Source: Trichomonas vaginalis G3 (lineage: Eukaryota; Parabasalia; Trichomonadida; Trichomonadidae). From it: a stretch of DNA of 64,000 nt. Of this stretch, positions 28,631-39,922 are shown one piece after another (within the stretch, counting starts at the first letter, position 1; each line of letters begins with the position of its first letter). Position numbers and translations under genes: made by a program. Location of the stretch: contig NC_067206.1 of assembly GCF_026262505.1 (NCBI RefSeq), positions 20,171,319 to 20,235,318 of the forward strand, given 5' to 3'. The notes below the pieces were generated by a model that made no database searches, was not told the DNA's origin, and saw only the letters and a program-made list of their open reading frames with translations.

Positions 28631-29915
28631 TTACAACCCTTTTCAAAGTCATACCTTGTGACTTGTGGATCGTTCCTGCGTATAATGGTTTCAAAGGAAT
28701 CTGCAAACGATCAAAAACCATTTGATTCGATTTGATGTTAAAAAGAGTTTTAGGCAATGTCCATTCTTTCCCGTCTTCGAATTCAACTACAATATTACTT
28801 CCGATTTTTTCTTTTACCCAACAGCGTTTGTTTTTAACTATCCCCTCTCTAGTATTGAGATTTTGCATAATGGACATCGGCTGTCCATAATAAATATCTA
28901 TAACTGATTCCGGCACGGTCGGGGAACGATAATTCCTTGCAAAGTCAAATAATTGTTCTCTAGTTGGTTGGTAATGTGGTGACTCTTGGGGCACTGTTTG
29001 TGATATATGATGTGAGCCACACATGAGACCAAATTTTTAGTTTTCTTGTAAACTATCTTTATGCATTTTGGCAAAGATTTCATTCATTTCTTTGGTTAAT
29101 TTATTTGTAGAAGAAACCCATTGTTGATCCATCGGAAATTTCCCAGTTAGATCTACATCTTTTAAATAAAATTGGATTGCTTCTTCTCTATCATGGGTAA
29201 CAGTTATTCCAAATTCTTCTATTAGAGAAGTCCACTTTTTGTTTTGAATATTTCCTTCTGCAACTTCTGATAAAAAGCTAGACCATTTTTCATTTTTTGT
29301 TCGCATTTGCTTTTTCAAGGATACAAAAGAACAATCTTTCCACCAATAACATGAAGTTATTAATCTTTGGAGCACACTTTCTCCATAATCTGGCACAACT
29401 GGAGGCAATTGTAAAAGATCTCCCATTAGTAGTACTTTCTTCCCTCCAAAAGGCTTCATTGTGGCCATCTGATCCATTGTGCCTTTTTTCCCGGCAACAA
29501 TATATTTAAGGCATGTGTCCACATCATTAGCAACATTCTCTATTAGCATTGATGCCTCATCTATTATGAATAAATCGGCTGTGTATAGTATATGAGCTAA
29601 AAATGAGTTTAATCCAACGTTTGAGTAAAATCCGCTTTCTTCTTTTAAATCATCTGACTTTATTTTTAGTTTAAATAAAGAGTGAACGGTGGAACCTTGT
29701 GGATACTTGGAGGCTGCTATCCCAGTTGTTCCTGTTACTAAAACTTTTTTACCATCTTTTCTTAAATCTGAAATTATTTGGTTTAATAAATATGTCTTTT
29801 CAGTACCAGCACGACCCTGGAAAAACATAACATTCGAGCTATTCTCATCATCATTATTAATAAATGCAATTATTTTTTCTTTGACTTCTAATTGTTCCTG
29901 AGATAGTTGTTGCAT
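28551..29915 (-). pseudogene. PIF1-family helicase domain of the Helitron
   Basis: First frame (29037-29915): Walker A region M-F-F-Q-G-R-A-G-T-E-K-T (family consensus G-T-G-K-T, so Glu replaces the second Gly), V-T-G-T-T-G-I-A-A, F-I-I-D-E-A-S-M (Walker B) and L-M-G-D-L-L-Q-L-P-P-V. Second frame (28551-29024): A-G-T-I-H-K-S-Q-G-M-T-L and L-Y-V-A-L-S-R-V-R-D, the C-terminal SF1B motifs. The gap between frames implies a frameshift. The frame is open upstream to the TA insertion at 29956. Role: unwinding during rolling-circle transposition. Confidence 0.85.
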
Positions 29916-29957
29916 ATCATTTATAACTTGTGTATCTTCTGCATCTAGTGGTAAATA

Positions 29958-31227
29958 CCCAGATTTGCCTTACTTTTACCACCTCTCTAAGGCTGGGGAC
30001 ACCGCCTATCGTTGGGAGTAGCTATTAAATAGAACCACCAAGGGTATTTTTCGAACTGCCGGTGTAGTGTAGTGAAAACATCCGACATAATGATTCATTA
30101 TGCCAAGGTTTGATTCCCATCTAGCCAATTTTTTTCTTTTTTGGATCATGAATTTTTTTTTGGGTCACTATAAGATTTGTTTCATGTTCTAAATCTGCTG
30201 CATATGTAATCTATTTTTATTTACCTATTTTTTAAAAATCTATTGGATTGCCAAATTTGAATATATTTAAAATCATAAAAATCCAAAAAAACTATAAATA
30301 TATGTTTTATGCATAGTGCCGATACTCAAATATCAGATTACTTAGATCCATGAATAATATCCGAATTTTTTTTCTTAAAATTAAACTTCAAAACTTCTTG
30401 CAATCTTAATCTTAATCAATTGTAAATTTTTAAAACCATTTTTTAAAATAATTTTGCGTAAATTTTATTCTCATGTTGTTTTAATCGAAAATTGATACAT
30501 TTTCAAAAAAATAATATTGACTTATGAAATTCATTTTTAAGGTGAAATAGTATTGTTTTTATTAAAGTATATGAATAATATATAAAAAATTAATGAATAA
30601 TATAAGCAGATTTTTAGTTTACAAAACAAATATGAGCAATGCAATTTCAAACTTTTGCTGGCAATTTCGATATTGCTCAAGTTTGTAGTATTTGTGATAC
30701 CTATAACATCGGCTTAATCAAAATTCGATTTTTCTTATGAGTTATTGAGAAAATTTGATTGCAATGAGAAGGATTTCGACGTTTTTGATAAACTAAGAGC
30801 TGAGCTTTAGGGGTTCAGTTCATTTATGGCTGTAGTTTGATGCGTAGATCTCTTTTTTATTGTAAATTCTTTCAGCATGGAGATCGAGAATGAATCTTTT
30901 GAGAACTTTATGAGTTTTTACACCCGTAAAGAGGTCCTTCGAGGAAAGATAGTCCAGACTACATGAAGATGTGGGTTAACCAAAAAAATCCGATGGTTTC
31001 CCCATATTCATGTAGATCTTCGAAAAAATGAGCACCAAAAAAGCCAAAAAAATAGGCTTTTTATTGGATTTGTACACTAGATCAATAACCTATTTAGGAT
31101 CTGACACTCTTTTTAGCCAGAGATATGAGGTCCTTTCTAGGAAAACGATCTATTCATCCATAAAAAAATGAATTATCGTTTTCCCCAGAAATTACATGGG
31201 GAGTGGTAAAAGTAAGGAAAATCTGGG
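29958..31227. mobile_element. TA-flanked (Tc1/mariner-type) element inside the Helitron
   Basis: 25-bp terminal inverted repeats, CCCAGATTT(G/T)CCTTACTT and onward, at 29958-29982 and 31203-31227 with one mismatch. They are flanked by TA at 29956-29957 and 31228-31229. The 1,270-bp interior has no usable transposase frame, so it is non-autonomous or decayed. It sits between the Rep and helicase parts and ends the Rep frame. Confidence 0.8.
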
Positions 31228-34076
31228 TAATTATTTAATTCTTTTGGTATATCAGCGTGGACATTTATGAACATTTGTCCAAGATATTTCATCAAAGATT
31301 CATCTGATTGGCCATTATCCTTTAATTGCTCTTTAAATTTATTTAGTAAATCATTAAAAGGTCCTCCATTTTTGCATAATAAAGCAAACATAAATCTTAA
31401 TTCAGCTGGAGATCTTCTTTGATTTACAGCCTCTTGCATTGAAATTTCATATCTATCATTATCTCTAATTAAACCAATCTTTTTAGCTACTTCTGCATAG
31501 CATGAAAATTTTTCTCCTTCAAATGATAGAAAATCATCAAAACTTCTTGCTGCAAAATACATGAAAATTAAGCGTAAACAAAATAATTCGAGATTGGCAA
31601 AAGGAACTGTTTTAAGAGAACATACAGCTTCTTTTTCTCTTTTCTTAAAATCAAGTTGATTATTTTCATCAGCGGAATCATCTTTTTCGTTTCTTGTAAC
31701 TTTATAATAAAGAGAATTAAATTCACATATTGTGAGAGAATCACACTCTTCCGTGTGTGGCCTATTAAAATATATTTGCGGTGTGCTTAATGAAGCTTCC
31801 ATCTTTTTTGCAGCTTCTTCTTCAGTTGTATTAGGTTTAGTACTAATCCATCTTTCATCAGGGAGGTGAATTGATAATATAATAACTGTGGGAGATATGA
31901 TTTGTTGCTTATATCCTGCAAGATAAGAAAAGCAAAATGAAGCAGGTACAGTTAAATTTGCTCCATATGAATATAGTTTATTATTTAATAAGTAATTGTT
32001 ACCTTTATATTTGTGGTAATCTTGCATTGAAATCTCATGTGATTCTGCATTTTTAGCAACATATTTTACCATGTAGCCAATTGCTTGATCACTGGGAATA
32101 GCTTCAATTTCAGAATGAGCTCGGAATCTCATTAGAATTTGAGGACAGTGAGGTACAACCCATTGTGAATTTGGTGATCTCATCCAATAAAATTTCTTAT
32201 TTCTGAATACTGTTTCATTTGAAGGAGCATATGGAAACTGAAATCTGCAATGCCCATTTGAATCCAAACAATAATTCTTATTGCAGACATGGACTTGAAT
32301 TTTGAGTGTAAGTGCATATAAATCAGACATTTTATCAATATTAGAAAAAACAACATCATTATCAGGAAATGATGCGCTTATTATCTGATTTAATTTATGA
32401 ATATTAGTTACATCAAAATCCGTCCAAAGTAAAAAATGAGTATGGGGCAGTCCTCGCTGCTGGTATTCGTCTCGTCCAAAATACGCAGAGATTTCGCCTA
32501 ATAGTTTTGTCTCTTTTAACCATGACAACAATTTTTTCTTCTTAATGTGATAAATTCTGCTAATTGAGGCAGAATTATCCATCAATGTTTTTTTCTGCTT
32601 TTGATTTTGAGATGTTGCAGAGTTCCAGGCTATATTTTCCGCCCAATAAGGGTTACACGTAATTGTTAAAAAGAAAGTTGGTGGACCATAAACAGATGCT
32701 AATATAAATGCTTTTTCTCCAACTTTATGCCAATACGAGGATGATCCAACGAAATAACTTGGTACATACATTGAAATTCCATTTTTCAATTCTTTTATTG
32801 CCGAAGCTAGATCTTTATTTTTTCTGAGTTCTTTTTCAATGAATAGCCAGCATTGATATTTATATTCTCTATCAATTAAAATTTGTATGACTCTTCCAAA
32901 TACAGAACAAATGAATTCTTCGCGTAGTAGTGGAATCTTGTGTATAAAATTATTAGGTGGTTGTAATAATATAGCTAAAAATACTCTCCTAATTTCTTTT
33001 ATTCCACATTGTCCCTCACCAGGGAGCCTCCCAACACCACCTTTACCATCCCAGAAAATCACAGGGTAACACTTTTGATCATATTCAGCAGAACTTGGAT
33101 CAATCGGTGTTGTTTTGTATTCACGTATGAGATGATTTGATTCTTTAAAAGTTTCCAACCTAGAATCTTTTTGCACATTAGAATCATTATCTGATCTTTT
33201 GAGTTTCAATACTTCTTCTCTCGGATATTTTGGAATTAATGCTCTGTTTCTTTCTCCAACAATTGCAATATTTGTGCTTTTGTCTAATGCATTCATATAT
33301 ACTGCATATGTGTCTTCTCCACCTATTTTCGTCATATTATTTAAAATATATTCTTTTAGCATTGGATTTGTTTCATGGATTAAGATCTTTACTAAAGCAT
33401 CACATTCAATTCTAGTATATTTTGATAACTTTGACAAACCATATTTACTCATATCCATTCCATTAAAAATTAAATATGCTGGAGCTAAAAATTGCATATT
33501 CGAGTCAATTGCATAAGGAGTACCATTAACTTGTATCATAGAGCCAGCACCCCTCAAAGAATTAATATATCCATGTTGTGTAACTGGCCTGGCAAAATAA
33601 TTGGCTATTCTGCAAAAGTTTGGATTTTGAAAACCTTGTTCTTCTAATATTTCCAAAATTTGACGATTAACAGGATTCGTAATGAGATGCTGTCGAATAT
33701 CTTTATAGTTTTTACAACATGTCTCTTTTTTAGATGTCTTAAATAAAGCAGCGCCGCAGTTTGGACAGCGATCGCTGTTTGAAGATCCAATTTCATCGAC
33801 AAAGTATGCCCCTGGACAAATTGAACGTAAAAACGGTTCAAAATCAAAACTAATAAAGCTCGGATAATCGTCTGGCACAGTACAATAATAAGCATCCGGG
33901 AAAGGTAAATCAAATTTTGTTGATGATTTATCTAAAATAAATTGAAAGTTTCTGTGATAATGAAAATTATACGCTGGATGAGGTGTGTAATTGAATAATC
34001 TTTGAGTGTTTGGATTCAGATTACCGAGATGAGTATTAATTATTTCAATTTTTTCACTCTCAGATAAAATCACCAA
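31173..34076 (-). pseudogene. Helitron Rep (HUH) domain
   Basis: 967-codon frame. A zinc-type C-P-N-C-G...C-C cluster lies near residues 104-121. G-P-P-T-F-F-L-T-I-T-C-N-P lies near the middle. The HUH motif R-G-L-P-H-T-H-F-L-L-W is near residue 543, and the two-tyrosine motif I-G-Y-M-V-K-Y-V-A-K near 669. The conserved W-V-V-P-H-C-P block is also present. The last about 18 codons come from the inserted TA-flanked element. The HUH nuclease cuts and rejoins one strand through a tyrosine link. The Rep part itself looks undamaged. Confidence 0.85.
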
Positions 34077-34105
34077 ACGGTGGTTGAATTCCAGTCTTTC
34101 ACTTT

Positions 34106-34399
34106 CTAGAAGTGCTTGTAAACCAACTGTAATAATAAAAAAATTTGTAAAAAAGATTTGTCAATATCATGTAAAAAAGTTGTGTAGATATAATGCAATC
34201 GATGAGTAACCTCGCGATCAATGATGTCACAAATATTATCTTGATGGAGAATCATTCGATCTATCTTTTTCGAATAATAATTTGGTGTAATTATAACCAA
34301 AAATTCTTCTGTTTGTTTGCTGTTGAAGAGTTGGCTTATAAGTGATTGTACTCTGATCTTTGAACTTTCTATTTCTATGTGATTAATGACGTGAGTCAT
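34106..34399 (-). CDS. 97-aa ORF upstream of Rep, unknown
   Basis: Lies directly before the Rep frame in another phase, rich in Ile/Leu/His. It may be an N-terminal extension of the Rep polyprotein or a chance frame. No motif recognised. The following 34400-34770 stretch is non-coding. Confidence 0.25.
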   Translation of the reverse strand: MTHVINHIEIESSKIRVQSLISQLFNSKQTEEFLVIITPNYYSKKIDRMILHQDNICDIIDREVTHRLHYIYTTFLHDIDKSFLQIFLLLQLVYKHF

Positions 34400-34770
34400 C
34401 CAATGCTCATTAAAAATGACTATTTTTGAATAGTTTACTATTTTATATCATTATTGAAACAAAAAACTCCAACATAAATGTCAAAGGAAAGCCAGATATA
34501 ATATTGATACCCTTTTTAAAATTGCATTGCGTGAACATTATACTAGGAATTTCAGGAATTATTATTACATATTTGCAATAATCTATCAAAGTTTATGATA
34601 TATCTCTTTCATAATGTAGTAGAGTTTTAATAATAAATAAAGAATTAGGTTAGTTTTCTTCAGAAGACTTAATTTAGTATCTACATATATAAAAAAAAAC
34701 ATATAAAATTGTATAATCATTAATTTGTTATCACAAGGTAATTCAATTGCATGCTTATGGACAAATCTTT

Positions 34771-35134
34771 CATTTACTATGATTTTTAGGCTGGATTAGT
34801 AAGTTTTATTTTTTAATTTTCAATAATATGATACGACATTCGAGGGTTTCATCATATTCGGTTATTGCATTGATGTGGTGGCACCCAACCTTACAATTTC
34901 GAAAGTATTTAAAATTAAATATCCAACGCAAAGATCAATTGCAAAATAAGAGCGACAGATACGCATGACAAACGCTTGTGAATTGGTGTACTTAATCGCA
35001 TCCATATATTTAAAGTCTGGCTCAGAACTTCAGAGCACTTCACCTAAAATGTTTTCTTTTCTCAATTTTAAAATATTTGAGAAGAAAAAACCGATTTAAT
35101 AAAAATTGAGAGATATATTCCTAAAATAAAAAAT
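34771..35134 (+). repeat. 365-bp direct repeat, right copy
   Basis: Near-identical to 25522-25886 in the same orientation (364 bp). To its right the sequence departs at an about 25-bp local duplication of ATTGAGAGATRYATTCCTAA. Non-coding. Confidence 0.9.
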
Positions 35135-35325
35135 TGAGAGATGCATTCCTAAAATCATATAAAATTTAGATATAAATCAAAATTAAATTTAGAAAATTTT
35201 GAAAAAATAAAATTTCAAAATAATGTGCATTATAATATGTATCAATTATTGGAATGATATTTATCATATCCAAAGTCATTTTTTCTGATATCAGATTTTA
35301 TTTGATAAGCATTTTCGACCACTTA

Positions 35326-35438
35326 TCGCTTTGGGAGGGCGCGAAGCGCCCTCCCAAAGCGAAAGAATCCAAAATAACATACTTTTTAATATAAATTTGG
35401 GGGGTTCAGACATTGCGGATCGAAGATCCGCAATGTCT
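35326..35438. repeat. two GC-rich hairpins with GAA loops
   Basis: 35326-35362 has a 17-bp perfect stem (GCTTTGGGAGGGCGC) around GAA. 35408-35438 has a 14-bp perfect stem (AGACATTGCGGATC) around GAA, followed five bases later by CTAG. The C-GAA-G loop is known to make unusually stable DNA hairpins. They stand out in a 25% GC background. A Helitron-type 3' end (hairpin then CTAG) is conceivable for the second, weakly. Confidence 0.8.
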
Positions 35439-36038
35439 TCACCTAGACCGTATATATATAACCCATGAATGGAGAAAAAAAAAATATTACATGGAATTGA
35501 GAGGACCTGTCACTTTTTTTAAAAAAAGAAATAAAAATGACGTAATTCTTTATTAATCAGTAAGTTAAGTTTGAACAAACAATAAGGATGAGAAGTAGAT
35601 GAACTTCAAGCATTTAGATTAAGATTGCATTGTGAATTTAGATATAAATTTGGGAGAAAAATGCGAAATAACCATTCCGCTTAAAGGAGTAGGAAGAGTG
35701 TTTGCAATAAGAGTGAAACATGGCCTTTTGGAAAGGATTTGGTGGCGCGGGGTCAGTACTTTTTATAAGGGCATTAAGGGAGTAACTTTCTGAAGTTTAC
35801 ATTTTTAACATAATTGGGCTAATAAAACATCATGTGATTAGATTTACACATAGTGTGCATGGAGTAATATTACCCTAACATAATGCACAACTATAATATA
35901 TCACCAATTCTAGTTATATACTTAAATTTCAAATTTATGAGATTTCTAAAATTTAAATCCGAATAAACAACACTGTCACGCATCAATCTTTGATACATTT
36001 GCAATGAATTTTTAGTCATTTGGTGGATATATTTCATT
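35439..36038. other. AT-rich non-coding stretch
   Basis: No coding frame, RNA gene or terminal repeat that I can support. Contains a GGACCTGTCACTTTTTTTAA patch near 35500, similar to the subterminal CACTTTT motif of nearby small elements. Confidence 0.5.
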
Positions 36039-36693
36039 GGGAACAGGACAAATTTGCCACACGGCACTTTTTTTTAAAAAAAATTAATGGAGCGGAGCGA
36101 TACTCTGCTGCAGGAGCCCCAAGGCTCCCAATCATTACGAAAGGGAGCCTCAGGGCTCCTGAGAATCCATCAGCAGAGGCCTTTTCATTTGGCCTCTGCT
36201 GATCAAAGATTCGGCGAAGCCATTCTTCGTCTCAGGAGCCCCAAGGCTCCCAATCATTACGAAAGGGAGCCTCAGGGCTGCTGAGAAACCTCTTTGAGAA
36301 GGTTTTCTTAAAGAAAACCTTCTCAAAGATGATTGTCAGCATTCACTCAAAATCTACCAAGAGTTTCAAAGTTTCAAATCTATCTGAAATGAAGCTTTGA
36401 ATCTCTTGTATATCTAATTGTAGAGGTACCTTTTCAAAATGTCTTCTATTGATTAAAGTTAATCAGTAAAAGTCATTTTGAAAAGGTACATCTCTATAAT
36501 TGCTATTGAGCATTCACTCTTGGAACCTTGGAGCTCTTGTGTAGTGCATGAAAACTCCAAGATTCTAGCATAAAACATATATCATAGACATAATTTCTTC
36601 AAATATAATTTAAGGTTATTTTTTTTTAAAAAAATAGAAAATCGTAATTTAAGGTTATTGAAAAGTGACACCTGGCAAATTTGTCCCGCACTC
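36039..36693. mobile_element. 655-bp inverted-repeat element (MULE-like MITE)
   Basis: The ends share GGACAAATTTGCCA...CACTTTT in inverted orientation (36046-36070 and 36661-36687). ATATTTCATT directly repeats at 36029-36038 and 36694-36703, a 9-10 bp target duplication as made by Mutator-like transposases. The interior holds an array of four GC-rich hairpins (36111-36328), with one about 55-bp hairpin present twice. No gene, so it is non-autonomous. Confidence 0.75.
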
Positions 36694-38099
36694 ATATTTC
36701 ATTTATTTGAAATATCAAATTTCCAAGAATTTGAATTTTGCTCGGTTCATATTTGAAATATAATAATAACAAGATAGAAAGTTTTATTTATATTCTTTTC
36801 TTTAAAATTTACAACATAATTTTTTTGAATTCTTCTAAAAATTTTTTAAAATAAGGGGATAAAAATTTAATTGTAACTTGGGAAGAAAAGTTTAATTCAA
36901 AAAAGTGCTCTTATACGACTCTTGGGTTAAACATATAGTTTGTTAATTATGAGTGGTATAAGATGATATTTCAAATTCATCGCAGCATCTTTAAATATTT
37001 TTCAGAAAAAATATTTTGATGAGTACTGAGTTTAGAGAATGAAGAACCTCATGAGATGAAAGTTACTTTGAACCCAAAATTGAATGCATACTCAATTGCT
37101 AGAATAATAATAAAATTTTGGAAATGAGCTTAATTTAATAAGATAAGTTAAACAGTTAGTATAAAATTTCCAAAAAGCGCTCTTATACGTATCTCAGGAA
37201 ACTTATTTATAGTATTGTTTGCATGTTTTTATAGCCTCGAATATACTACTCATTGAGTCATTCTTCAATTTTATATTTTTTTTCGGTAAGTCTCCTAAGT
37301 GTTTGTAGCTAACCCAGGGATATCATTTACTAATTATAGGTATGGTATATATTGCACAATATATATTTATCATTTAATTTCAAATCGCTCAATCTGAGGA
37401 TGAATAAAGTCCAAATTACGAAAAAGTTTACAACTATTCAAAGTTACCCCCTTAAAAATAAACTTTTGAAAATTTTTATATAACCGTCATTGTCAAAATT
37501 TTATACTAATAATTTTAGGATAAACAAAAAATTACCTCATTTTTCTTTCTTTTTATTTCAAAAAGTGACTTGACCCTCTTCAATTCCTGTAATTTATATT
37601 TTTGAACTTATAATTGAAGGTAGAATAGAATACAAAATATATTACACGAAATTGAGACCTTGTCTCAATTTCGTGTAATATATTTATGATTTTCTTCAGA
37701 CAACAATGATGATTTTTTAGTTTTAGGGTCAATCTAAAAAGATAAATTTATGAGATTGCATTGCAATGATACCTACGTTAATTGCAATGCATCAATTAGG
37801 AAATTTTAGTGAAAGTAAATCAAATAGCTCGAGTTTATGATTTTGACTTCCCTAAAAAATTTGACTCGAAATTCACAAAAAATGAAACAATTTGAAGTTA
37901 GAAATAAAAAATAAAAATGAATAATATTATTATATAATGATAATATATTAAATTATGACAAAATTGAATAATATTTTCAAAAAAATTAATACATATTCAA
38001 TTTTTGTGACTCCGCCAACAATTCGTGAAAAAAATTCATTACAATTCTATGAGTTTTGTTCTGAAAAATTGATAAAAAAATTTATTACATTTGAATAAA
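36694..38099. other. AT-rich non-coding stretch with one perfect palindrome
   Basis: No gene seen. At 37635-37685 lies a perfect 24-bp stem (AAATATATTACACGAAATTG and on to GAGAC) with a 3-nt loop CTT. Nothing else supported. Confidence 0.6.
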
Positions 38100-39010
38100 A
38101 AAAATTTTTTTAATGTTGAATTTCGGAAGAAATCTCTTCAGCTGCCTCTTGTATTTGAATACTTGTGTAAATTAAGTAAGCACTTGATTTCTATCTTCCC
38201 ATTGTTTTTATTTTTGAATCCGAGATTTTGGCAAGGGCCGCCGCATTCGCGGCGCCCTTGCGGAAGGAGTGAGTAGAGTATTTTGTCGGATCAATTTTAT
38301 TTTTATCAAAAAATTGAGCAAGAATAATCCTTGCATTACTTTGTGACCAGAGAAAAAGTTTGTTGTCTGTTCCTAAAATATTGTTTTTTTCCTTGAACTT
38401 TGCCAACCAGATTCTGGGGTGATAAGTTTGATCACCATTACAGACGTAAACAACTTCATGTTCTCCGTACTGGTTAGTTTTTGAAAGGTTAATAGTAATT
38501 TCAATTCTTGTCGGAATGACCTGAATATCTTTTCCTGTGAGAGCTAATGCTTCGGAAATCCTAAGGAAACCATGATATAATAATGAAATTAAAGTCATGA
38601 TTGATAAATTTTCTGGATGAGCATTGGAATATGCTGCAAACTGGCGCATCATTTGAGGAGTAACTCCTTCATTAGCACAAGGAGTCTTTTTTGCATGATA
38701 ATCATAGCGGAGCCCTTTAATAAAGTTCTTGAAAGGTCCTCAATGTGTGATTGAAACATCTCCATCAATCCTAAGTTTGTATCTAAAAGATGCAATAAAT
38801 AACTAGATTGTATATTATATGGAACCCTGCCATGCTTATTAAGATAGTAACGAAGGAAACCACTGATTTTAATTTCATTTAGAGGATATGGATCTTCGTT
38901 CGGATCTATTTCTTTAAGAAGAAGTTCGTAGAGTTTAAGATAACTATTATAAATATTTCTAGAATTGACTGCTAGACCATGAGTTTCAATGTTGACATTG
39001 AGAATTTAAA
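38100..39010 (-). pseudogene. tyrosine recombinase remnant (Crypton-like)
   Basis: The catalytic part (38191-38652) has Y-H-G-F-L-R-I-S-E-A (Arg box I) and T-H-S-F-R-K-G-A-A-N (H-x-x-R box). An N-terminal SAM-like core-binding part is readable at about 38700-39000 in a different phase. The final Tyr-bearing segment lies below 38191. No reverse transcriptase is nearby, so a Crypton-type DNA transposon is the best fit; a DIRS-type origin is not excluded. Broken, about two breaks. Confidence 0.65.
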
Positions 39011-39280
39011 GACGGTTACCAGTGAAAAATTAAATAGCTTTATTTCGCCGGATATTTTTTAGAATTAAACATTTTTTGTCGGCAAGTTGTACATCATAAA
39101 AATTGAATGTACGAATTAAAAATAAAATAAAAAACAACAAATTTGATAGGAAAATTAACAAATAGAGAAATATTAGATAGAAAGAGTATGCATTTTTATG
39201 AATGAAAGATAGAAATTAATAGAATTTGAGAGTTTGAATAAGAATGTGATATTTATAATTTTTTTGCAGCAGGGTTTTAC

Positions 39281-39572
39281 AAGAAAGGAGTATACAAATG
39301 CAGGGTAAAGGAACAATACCCTGCATTTGTAAACTCCTTTCTTAAATTAAAATCTCAATGTGACATTCTATAGAAAAAGCGCACGTTTTTCCCATCATGC
39401 ACATATAAGTGCAGGATGCCAGTGATAGACCTTGCAGATATATGCGCAGAATGGGAAAAGACAGTACTCTGAGTAATTCACATCAGAATCTCTTGCCCAA
39501 TATTCAAACAATTTGATGTTTCACATTGGATTGTGGGACTATCAAACAAATAGCCCCATAATCCAATGTGAT
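39281..39572. repeat. array of three long hairpins
   Basis: 39281-39307 pairs with 39317-39343 (27 bp, one mismatch). An imperfect hairpin spans about 39375-39465. A third at about 39522-39572 pairs CACATTGGATT with AATCCAATGTG. Precursor-like hairpins in non-coding DNA. No terminal repeats identified. Confidence 0.75.
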
Positions 39573-39922
39573 CAACCTCTATTGACGATCGTTTTTCGGA
39601 ATCTCAAATAATAAACACTTCACATCCTTGCATTTGAGACTTTCTAGTTATGAAATATGTAGTTATAAGACAAGTTTATTCAAAACATGTAATATTTAAG
39701 AAATTTTGTATAATATGAGATTAAGGATTCTAAAAAACACATAGAGGCATAAACCTATTAGTATATGCTGATATTTCATCGTTGACGCCAGGCTCAATTC
39801 CAATATTTATGTTCCAAAAACGGAACGTTAACGGGAAATTTTCACTTCACATCGTAATAACATTATAATACATCCTAACTATGATGATTTTGATTCTATC
39901 ATCAAAAGCTATCACAAACTCC

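Larger units (their letters stand above)
26836..34399 (-). mobile_element. Helitron-type rolling-circle transposon with fused ubiquitin protease
   Basis: On the minus strand, in order: Rep/HUH domain (34076-31228), PIF1 helicase (29955-28551) and a C19-type ubiquitin-specific protease (about 28630-26836). The Rep and helicase parts are separated by a 1,270-bp TA-flanked element. Removing that insertion and one TA copy leaves a continuous frame across the junction, so Rep and helicase were one polypeptide. Reading-frame shifts near 28.6 kb and at 27.64-27.69 kb separate the later parts. Element termini are not resolved; the 365-bp direct repeats lie just outside. Confidence 0.8.

Noticed and set aside
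30058-30127. tRNA-like stretch with a B-box-like GGTTTGATTCC and an A-box-like sequence
   Set aside because: The acceptor and T stems do not pair and the anticodon loop lacks the expected T before the anticodon; at most a decayed tRNA-derived piece.
35408-35445. Helitron 3' end (hairpin followed by CTAG)
   Set aside because: The hairpin-to-CTAG distance is short, the next base is not T, and the recognised Helitron lies on the opposite strand with its 3' end to the left.
38232-38264. GC-rich palindrome GGCAAGGGCCGCCGC, terminator-like
   Set aside because: On the minus strand it encodes the Arg-Lys-Gly-Ala-Ala-Asn-Ala-Ala segment of the recombinase H-x-x-R region; the palindrome follows from alanine codons.
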